Shown piece after piece: positions 58,089 to 64,000 of a stretch of 64,000 bases of DNA. The stretch lies in the NCBI RefSeq assembly GCF_042665255.1, contig NZ_JBHTCD010000005.1; one strand, 5' to 3'. Source of the DNA: Insolitispirillum peregrinum (GTDB lineage Bacteria; Pseudomonadota; Alphaproteobacteria; Rhodospirillales; Rhodospirillaceae). A model generated the notes under the pieces. The model did not search any database and was not told the DNA's origin. It worked only from the letters and a program-made list of their open reading frames with translations. A program made the translations under genes and the position numbers. The first letter of the stretch is position 1; each line of letters begins with the position of its first letter.

Positions 58089-59480
58089 TTACTTATAGCG
58101 GTGCTCCGTCTTTTCCCGCGAGCGGGCCGGATTGCCGAACACCGTTTCGCCTGCGGCAACATCCTTGGTGACCACTGCGCCCAGACCAACCACCGCCCCG
58201 GCTCCGACCGAACGCCAGTCGCGGATGGCCGATGCCGGCGCAATCCAGGCATCATCGCCGATCACGCAACTGCCGCCGATGATCGCCAGTGCAATCACCT
58301 TGCACCGCTTGCCCATGCGGACGTTGTGCGCAATGTGGATCAGGTTGTCGATCTTGCAATCATCGCCGACGACGGTATCGCCAATCGAACCACGGTCGAG
58401 GCAGGTCGAGGAGCCGATTTCAACCCGCTCGCCGATCACCACCCGCCCGACATGGGGGAAGGACAAGACGTCTCCCGTCGCATCATCGGTTTCATAGCCG
58501 AAACCAGTGCCACCAACCGCAATGTTGTTGGCCAGGATCGTATCCCGCCCGATCGAGCAATGCTCCAGATGGCAATTCGAGCCAATCCGCACATTGTCGG
58601 CAATCTCGACATCCGGCCCGATGACGGTAAACGGCCCGATCCGCACGTTGGCCCCAATTCTGGCCTGCGGGTGGATGCAGGGATTGGCGCGCGAGTCAGC
58701 ATCCCACGCGGCCTCATGCCAGAAGCGGATCAGGAAATGCAGAATTTCAAGGCGGGGCGCATCGGCCAGCAGATAAAGCGTGTTGCGGTCGGTTGGCAGA
58801 TCAGCAGCCAACGAGGCCGGAACGATCATCACCCCGGCCTTGCAGGCCGTGATGTAACGCAGTCCGGCTTCGCCATCAAAGCGACAAAAGGCAATATCAT
58901 CCGCCGCAGCCCGGTCCAGCGGCTGGACACCCCGGATGCACAGCCCGTCCGGAACGGGACCTGTCACCGTCAGCCCCCGCCGGGCAGCGAAGTCCAGCAG
59001 TGCGGCCCCATCCACCACCAACCGGTCCCGGTACACCGGAATGTCCAGCCGGTAATGATGATAACCATCGCTCAGGCCACAGTCCTGATAGCCTGACGAC
59101 AGAAACAGGTGCTGCGATGGCGCATTCCCCTGTTTCACCGCCGAAACCAGAGTGGCGGCCCATCCTTGCGCCTGCCGGGCGGCGTGGGCCAGCAGCAGCC
59201 CGCCAATGCCACGCCCGCGTTGGGCCGGGTCCACCGAGATGTCCACCTCGGCCTGCCAGCCCTCGCGGTCCAGACGAACCTGCCCCAGCAGCGTCCCGTC
59301 TGCACCCTCGGCCAAAAATATCCGGCAGTCCGGCGAAGACAACCGGCGGGAAAACCAGCGTTGATGACCCTCCCAGGGAATCGGGTCTGTTGATCGTGCC
59401 ATCTGACGCACCACAGGATCGTTCGCCCACACGAACAGTTGCTGACAATCCTGTGCGGTCACTGCGCGAATGCTGATCAT
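58089..59480 (-). CDS. GNAT acetyltransferase fused to LpxD-like left-handed beta-helix acyltransferase
   Basis: A 463-residue two-domain enzyme. Residues 1-145 are a GNAT N-acetyltransferase with acetyl-CoA loop VDPAQRGRGIGGLLLAHAAR near 85-100, like PseH. Residues about 150-463 resemble LpxD: an N-terminal substrate domain (ADDIAFCRFDGEAGLRYITA), then hexapeptide repeats (IGANVRIGPFTVIGPDVEIA...), FGYETDDATGDVLSFPHVGR and the catalytic-His block DNLIHIAHNVRMG. It would acetylate and acylate an amino sugar at two positions. The ATG at 59480 follows AGGGGAG. The two functions are normally separate genes. Confidence 0.8.
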   Translation of the reverse strand: MISIRAVTAQDCQQLFVWANDPVVRQMARSTDPIPWEGHQRWFSRRLSSPDCRIFLAEGADGTLLGQVRLDREGWQAEVDISVDPAQRGRGIGGLLLAHAARQAQGWAATLVSAVKQGNAPSQHLFLSSGYQDCGLSDGYHHYRLDIPVYRDRLVVDGAALLDFAARRGLTVTGPVPDGLCIRGVQPLDRAAADDIAFCRFDGEAGLRYITACKAGVMIVPASLAADLPTDRNTLYLLADAPRLEILHFLIRFWHEAAWDADSRANPCIHPQARIGANVRIGPFTVIGPDVEIADNVRIGSNCHLEHCSIGRDTILANNIAVGGTGFGYETDDATGDVLSFPHVGRVVIGERVEIGSSTCLDRGSIGDTVVGDDCKIDNLIHIAHNVRMGKRCKVIALAIIGGSCVIGDDAWIAPASAIRDWRSVGAGAVVGLGAVVTKDVAAGETVFGNPARSREKTEHRYK

Positions 59481-59556
59481 TGCCCGATCTCCCCTTTTCA
59501 TGCCGCATTTTCCAGGCCGTTGACCGTAAACGGTCCCCTTGGAAAGGCTCTGGTTC

Positions 59557-60627
59557 TCAGGCCCCAATCCCCAGACGCGCCGACGACGGATCCTTGGCCA
59601 GCGACACCCAGCCACCGGTTTCCATGCTGCGATACAGGGCATGGACGATGGTCAGGCTGCGCGAGCCGGACTCGCCGCTGATCGGCGGTTCGACCGAACC
59701 GGCAGCAAGGCGCCCAATGATGTCCTGCAACAGCGGGGCATGACCCCAGCCATAGCCGTTCGGCACTTCCTGCGAGCAGGTTTCGCGCACCGAAGCATCG
59801 TCGGGCTGGGCGTTGACCATCGTCCAGGTGTCGATGTTGTTCAGCGCAATCCCGCCGACCACAATCGTCCCACCTTCGCCCAGAATGGACAGGGAGGCTT
59901 CGGTGTCTTCCGGGCGGGCGGCAGTGGTGATCTCGATGGCCCCCAGCGCACCGTTGGCAAAACGCACCACCCCAACGGTGGTGTCATCAACCTCGATGTC
60001 GTTCAGACGGGCAGTACCGGTGGCGCAAACCGCCTCGATCGGTCCCATCACCCACTGCAGGGCATCAATGTGGTGAATGCCCTGATTGGTGATGCAGCCA
60101 CCATCAGAGACGAACTTGCCCCGCCACGGATCACTGAGGTAATAGCTCATGTCGCGCATCCAGCGCACCCGCACCGTACCCAGCACCAGACGGCCCAGAC
60201 GGCCCGAGTCCACGGTCTGCTTGACCTTGATCATCGCCGGGTTATAGCGGTTCTGCTTCACCACGCAGAACATCAACCCCTTTTCCGCCGCCAGTGCGGT
60301 CAGGGCATGGGCGTCTTCCAGCCGCATGGTCATCGGCTTTTCGGTCAGGCAGTGACGGCCTGCTTCCAGCACCGCGCGGATGTGGGCCGCATGGTCCCCG
60401 GACGGTGTGCTGACGATCACGCAATCGGCCTTGGTCGCCGCCAGCATGGCATCCATGTCCGTCCACACCTTGGCACCGGTCGCTGCCGCATAGGCTTCCG
60501 CCTTGGCTGCATCGGTGTCGCAGCAGTCGATGACCGAACCGCCGGTGATTTCGCCGTTGACGAAAACATTCAGGTAGCGCTGGGCAACCCGACCACATCC
60601 CAACTGGGCAAACGTAATGGACGTCAT
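59557..60627 (-). CDS. Gfo/Idh/MocA-family oxidoreductase
   Basis: A 356-residue NAD(P)-dependent sugar dehydrogenase. The Rossmann start FAQLGCGRVAQRYLNVF is followed by VIVSTPSGDHAAHI near 70 and the catalytic-type LTEKPMTM near 95 (EKP motif). Substrate-side residues include GCITNQGIHHIDALQW near 175, with the conserved His pair. It resembles WlbA/WbpB-type dehydrogenases acting on UDP-sugar acids, but specificity cannot be assigned. Lies between the ABC exporter and the GNAT-LpxD fusion; start 60627 begins at the first strand. Confidence 0.85.
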   Translation of the reverse strand: MTSITFAQLGCGRVAQRYLNVFVNGEITGGSVIDCCDTDAAKAEAYAAATGAKVWTDMDAMLAATKADCVIVSTPSGDHAAHIRAVLEAGRHCLTEKPMTMRLEDAHALTALAAEKGLMFCVVKQNRYNPAMIKVKQTVDSGRLGRLVLGTVRVRWMRDMSYYLSDPWRGKFVSDGGCITNQGIHHIDALQWVMGPIEAVCATGTARLNDIEVDDTTVGVVRFANGALGAIEITTAARPEDTEASLSILGEGGTIVVGGIALNNIDTWTMVNAQPDDASVRETCSQEVPNGYGWGHAPLLQDIIGRLAAGSVEPPISGESGSRSLTIVHALYRSMETGGWVSLAKDPSSARLGIGA

Positions 60628-60680
60628 GTGTCCTGTTTCCTTATTTCGTTCCCGCCACGCTCAGCCTACCCGGATGAGCA

Positions 60681-62510
60681 TTACGACTGCAACTCTACCA
60701 CTTTCTGATACCACGGAGCCGTTTCCATCAGCTCGTGGTGCGTGCCGCACGCTACCACGCGCCCCTTGTCGAGCAGAACTGTCAGGTCTGCATGGCTGAC
60801 GGTCGACAGGCGGTGCGCAATGATGACAATGGTCGTGCCATGCTCGCGCTGCAAGCGTTCCAGCGCCTGCTGCACCGCCAGCTCGCTTTCGGCATCCAGG
60901 GCGCTGGTCGGTTCGTCCAGCAGCAACACCGGCACCCGCGCCAGCAAGGCCCGCGCCAGGGCAATACGCTGCCGCTGTCCCCCGGACAGGCGCGCCCCCC
61001 GCTCCCCCAGCACGCTGTCATAGCCTTCAGGCAAAGCCTGGATGAAGCCATCGGCACAGGCATCCCGCGCTGCCTGCCGGATTTCCTCCGCCGTGGCCGA
61101 CGGGTTGCCATAGCGCAGGTTGTCTTCCACCGATCCGTCGATAATCAGAATGTCCTGCGACACCATCGCAATATGGGCCCGCAGACTGGACAGGCGGATG
61201 TCATTGGCAGGCACATCATCAAACAGGATTCGCCCCGAGCTGGGCCGTTTCAGCGCAGGCAGCAAATCAATCAGCGTCGACTTGCCAGCGCCCGACGGCC
61301 CGAGCAGGGCAATGGTCTTGCCCGCCGGAAGCAGCAGCGAGATGTCCTCCAGTGCCGGTCTGGGTTCGTTATGTTCTTCCGAAACCGGATAAAGGTAACC
61401 GACATTTTCAAACCGGATACCAGTCTTCAAGGGCTGAGGGAACTCCCTTGGCGCATCGTCCTGTTCGGTGGCTCTTTCCGCCGCATCAATAATGCCGGCG
61501 ATGTAGGTCAGACTGGATTGGTACGACGCCGCCTGCTGCAAGTTGGACGCCAGTTCCTGCATCACAGGCATCAGACGGAACACGATCAGGATGAAAATAC
61601 CGATCTCGGACAGCCCCATCCCCAGCATCTGCGAGGCAACGTACAGGGCAATCAGGGCAATGATCACTCCGACAGGCTCAGTCAGTGCTGTCAAACGGGC
61701 TGCCGAACGGGTCAGGTCGGTATTGAGATCACTCAGAGCCTGGGTTTTCTCGCTGAACAACTCATCTTCAATGGCCTCGGTCCGCGCCAGCTTGACCAGA
61801 CGGAACAGGCGCAGGCGTTCACTGGTGAAACGGCCAAGAGCATCACTGATGCTGCTCATCCGGGTTCCCAGCCCCCGCGATTTACGGATGATCCGCCGCG
61901 AGATGAAGAACCCGACCCCGCCCAGAATCACCACACCGGCCAGCGTTGCCTTCCACGACAGGAACACCATCAGAATGCCGAACAGGACCAGCTTGATCAG
62001 ACTGGCCAGCACATTCAGTTGTGCCAGCGCCAGCATCGCCGCCCGCTTGCATTCCACCATCACCGCATTCAGCAAAGTCCCGGTACGATGCTGTTCGACC
62101 ACCATCAGGTCTGCGGTCAGCAACGACTGAAACAGCCGATTGGAGACATGAGCAACCGCATCATAACTGAATTTCGCCCGGTTGACGGCGCTCCAGTAGG
62201 TTAATCCCTGCCGGAGAATCACCATCACAACGGTCGCAGCCATAATGGCTGCCAAAGACACCGGCAGACCACAAAACTCGAAGGCCCTGACGATATAGGC
62301 AAAGATCTCTGACTTCTGGGCCAGAACGGCTGGTTCTTCACCACTGCGCATGATCTCGAGGATCGGATACACGAGCACCAGCCCTATACCCTCAATGGTT
62401 GTCGCAAACAATGCCAACAACACCAGGAAAATCATTGCCGCCGGAGAAGCACCCGCAAAAACTGGCAACCATCTCATCCGTTGCCCGATCAGAGGCTCAG
62501 ACCGTGTCAT
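60681..62510 (-). CDS. MsbA-like ABC exporter (fused permease-ATPase)
   Basis: A 609-residue half-transporter. About six transmembrane helices occupy residues 15-330, and the nucleotide-binding domain about 365-605: Walker A LLGPSGAGKSTLIDLLPAL near 400, signature LSGGQRQRIALARALL near 515, Walker B VLLLDEPTSAL, and the H-loop IAHRLSTVSHAD. It likely exports a lipid-linked glycan of this cluster, as flippases of the PglK/MsbA type do. The ATG at 62510 overlaps the FkbM-gene stop by one base (TGATG). Inner membrane. Confidence 0.88.
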   Translation of the reverse strand: MTRSEPLIGQRMRWLPVFAGASPAAMIFLVLLALFATTIEGIGLVLVYPILEIMRSGEEPAVLAQKSEIFAYIVRAFEFCGLPVSLAAIMAATVVMVILRQGLTYWSAVNRAKFSYDAVAHVSNRLFQSLLTADLMVVEQHRTGTLLNAVMVECKRAAMLALAQLNVLASLIKLVLFGILMVFLSWKATLAGVVILGGVGFFISRRIIRKSRGLGTRMSSISDALGRFTSERLRLFRLVKLARTEAIEDELFSEKTQALSDLNTDLTRSAARLTALTEPVGVIIALIALYVASQMLGMGLSEIGIFILIVFRLMPVMQELASNLQQAASYQSSLTYIAGIIDAAERATEQDDAPREFPQPLKTGIRFENVGYLYPVSEEHNEPRPALEDISLLLPAGKTIALLGPSGAGKSTLIDLLPALKRPSSGRILFDDVPANDIRLSSLRAHIAMVSQDILIIDGSVEDNLRYGNPSATAEEIRQAARDACADGFIQALPEGYDSVLGERGARLSGGQRQRIALARALLARVPVLLLDEPTSALDAESELAVQQALERLQREHGTTIVIIAHRLSTVSHADLTVLLDKGRVVACGTHHELMETAPWYQKVVELQS

Positions 62511-63334
62511 CAGCACGCGGCCTTTCGCACAAAAATATGGTTACCACGACCACCATAGGTGTGATCCGGACGGCGGACCTCGAAACCAGCCTGTTCCATC
62601 ATCGCGATCAGGGCCGGGTCGCCGTTCGACAGCTCGACCAGCACCTGTTCCAGTTTCGGATTGGCCAGCAGGGCAGTCATCCCGCCAAGGACCCGGGCTT
62701 CGTTGCCATCCACGTCAATCTTGACGAACCGGGGCGTCTTGCCCGGAGCAATCCGCGCCATCGCCTCGTCAGAGGTCAGGGCCAGCGTCCCCTGAACAAA
62801 GACCGGGCGGAACACCACCCCCCCCTCACCGACCGGCGCATGGGCCGAATGATGTGACTGCCCGGTGGCGAACGAAGACAGATGCAATTCGGTCGGTCCC
62901 GCCTCGTCTGATGCCGCCAGCGGAAAAGCGACCACCGCCCCGGCCAGACCATTGCGGTGAATGTTGCGGTTCAGAGCGGCAAAATTCTGCGATTCCGGCT
63001 CGAAAGCAACCACCGCAGCACCACGATGGACCGCAGCGTACAGGCTATAGACGCCAATGTTGGCCCCAACATCCAGAAACAAATCCCCTGGCTGCAACTG
63101 GTCAAGCCAGGCAATGGTGTCCGGTTCCTTGTTGAAAAAACCGGTCGCCCGCTGATTTTCCATCCGGGATGTCACATGCAAGAGGATCGGCTTGCCCCCC
63201 TTGCCATCCACCACCACCGTCGAATCAAATTCCTCGAACGTTTCCACCATCAGGTGGCGCAGCTTCGGGCAGCTACGGAAACGGGACTGAACCCAGGAAA
63301 TAAGCGGGCGCGCCAGCGAGCGAAGAGCAACCAT
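62510..63334 (-). CDS. FkbM-family methyltransferase
   Basis: A 274-residue SAM-dependent O-methyltransferase of the FkbM type. SAM motif I is LFLDVGANIGVYSLYAAVHR near 85, FEPESQNFAALNRNIHRNGL is near 115, and KIDVDGNEARVLGGM near 210 is the FkbM acidic block. FkbM proteins methylate sugars or fatty-acid tails in polysaccharide loci. The start at 63334 overlaps the next gene's stop by about 3 bp. Confidence 0.88.
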   Translation of the reverse strand: MVALRSLARPLISWVQSRFRSCPKLRHLMVETFEEFDSTVVVDGKGGKPILLHVTSRMENQRATGFFNKEPDTIAWLDQLQPGDLFLDVGANIGVYSLYAAVHRGAAVVAFEPESQNFAALNRNIHRNGLAGAVVAFPLAASDEAGPTELHLSSFATGQSHHSAHAPVGEGGVVFRPVFVQGTLALTSDEAMARIAPGKTPRFVKIDVDGNEARVLGGMTALLANPKLEQVLVELSNGDPALIAMMEQAGFEVRRPDHTYGGRGNHIFVRKAAC

Positions 63335-64000
63335 CAGACAGAGTGACTCCGGTTCAGGGCGACAATATCGGGGCGCTGCTCCAGCAATGCCAGAATGTCA
63401 GCCGAGCGAAAATCGGGAAGGGAAGGATACAGGGCAGCATAGACAGCCCGCACCAGATCAAGGTCTTCGGGGTAATCCATCGTCAGCCGCAAACCGACAT
63501 GACGGGCATCGGGTGCCTCGACATTGATGCAGCGGAAACGGTCGGGCTGACTAAAAACGAACGGCAGAACATGCTCACGCTGAAACGGATCAACTGCCTC
63601 GGCCGCCGCAGCATCCAGGGCTCGCCGAGACACCATTTCGCAATCAAAACCATGCGGATAGGTCCGTGGGCGACAGTTCGACGCATAGTCACAGCCATCG
63701 GTGTGCAGGAACGCCGTCACCACCGCGCCAACGACGTCCGGGTCGATCAGCGGGCAGTCTGCGGTCAGCCGGATCACAGCATCCAGATCAAATGCCGCCG
63801 CAGCCCCGGCATAGCGGCCCAGAACATCGTGTTCAGAGCCGCGAAACAGGCCAACAGCGGGCAAACTGTTCACCAGTTCGGCCACCGGGTCATCCTGCGG
63901 CAAATCGCTGGTCGCCACCACCACGGTTTTCAGCCCCGGAATCCGCCAGATCCGCTCGATCTGCCGTACCAGCGCCGGAGCCCCCAGAATGTCCGCCAGA
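63334..64000 (-). CDS. SpsF-type cytidylyltransferase, partial at the window end
   Basis: An open frame of about 221 residues running from its stop at 63334 to the window edge. Its upstream start lies outside. The visible part begins PLADILGAPALVRQIERI-like and has VVVATSDLPQDDPV, then SEHDVLGRYAGAAA, VIRLTADCPLIDPDVV and LRLTMDYPEDLDLV. These match the SpsF/NeuA group that activates sugars with CTP, DNA-wise the last cluster gene visible upstream. It would make the CMP-nonulosonic acid or a related CMP-sugar. First in the visible minus-strand operon. Confidence 0.8.
   Translation of the reverse strand, partial: LADILGAPALVRQIERIWRIPGLKTVVVATSDLPQDDPVAELVNSLPAVGLFRGSEHDVLGRYAGAAAAFDLDAVIRLTADCPLIDPDVVGAVVTAFLHTDGCDYASNCRPRTYPHGFDCEMVSRRALDAAAAEAVDPFQREHVLPFVFSQPDRFRCINVEAPDARHVGLRLTMDYPEDLDLVRAVYAALYPSLPDFRSADILALLEQRPDIVALNRSHSV

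Noticed and set aside
1..64000. tRNA or rRNA genes
   Set aside because: None recognised in the intergenic gaps by eye; gaps are explained by repeats, hairpins and control regions. A covariance-model scan was not possible here.

Overview
The window reads as chromosome of a GC-rich alphaproteobacterium, most likely in the Rhodospirillales/Azospirillum-like range. This is inferred from gene content (ethylmalonyl-CoA pathway, Suv3-like helicase followed by an S4 protein, EI24 protein, HrcA-GrpE beside RNase PH and RdgB) and codon bias; no rRNA or tRNA gene is present to fix the taxonomy. Genes are densely packed, with many 4-bp start/stop overlaps.

Layout. 1-1516: the 3' end of an IS110-type transposase, a DUF3253 protein, a helical-repeat-like protein and a dispersed palindromic repeat. 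1517-6876: three signature enzymes of the ethylmalonyl-CoA pathway (mcd and ccr on the minus strand, divergent ecm on the plus strand) around a control region with repeated TTCGCAAW half-sites. 6877-11680: a tandem array of a repeat module, a small lipoprotein, an EI24 membrane protein, an adenosine/PfkB kinase and typA. 11800-24438: a complete meta-cleavage operon for (hydroxyphenyl)propionate-type substrates (mhpB, two-component flavin monooxygenase, mhpD, mhpF, mhpE, mhpC) interleaved with a full branched-chain-amino-acid-type ABC importer and preceded by a divergent IclR regulator with a GTGCAC palindrome. 24670-31956: a secreted protein with a VHL-like beta domain and an HEAAH motif, glycerate kinase, a DUF2946 protein and TonB-dependent copper receptor, an orphan hydrogenase-protease-like protein and an unknown protein. 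32243-44887: housekeeping and stress genes (htpG, hpf, helicase, S4 protein, grpE, hrcA, rph, rdgB, hemW), interrupted by a low-GC NYN-domain gene. 44910-64000: one long minus-strand surface-glycan cluster with nonulosonic-acid genes (SpsF-type cytidylyltransferase, PseG, NeuB/PseI, a pseudaminic-acid-associated methylase), glycosyltransferases, a WecB epimerase, an ABC exporter and several unusual genes.

How the genes work together. Ccr, Ecm and Mcd carry crotonyl-CoA to mesaconyl-CoA for acetyl-CoA assimilation. The mhp operon would import an aromatic acid, hydroxylate it to a catechol, cleave the ring, and end in pyruvate and acetyl-CoA, which could feed the neighbouring ethylmalonyl-CoA route. 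The glycan cluster would make, activate and transfer a decorated nonulosonic acid.

The most unusual signals are: (i) three dispersed palindromic repeat families, including a 207-bp composite present twice with one half inverted and supplying the stop codon of the upstream gene each time; (ii) a NYN gene lying between the two arms of another repeat; (iii) a DAHP-synthase-like protein with Asn in place of the metal-ligand Cys, beside an AroE-like protein and a stand-alone SAF-like protein inside the nonulosonate cluster; (iv) a GNAT-LpxD-like fusion; (v) a bacterial VHL-like beta domain joined to a putative metalloprotease; (vi) an mhp operon rebuilt with a two-component monooxygenase and an ABC importer.
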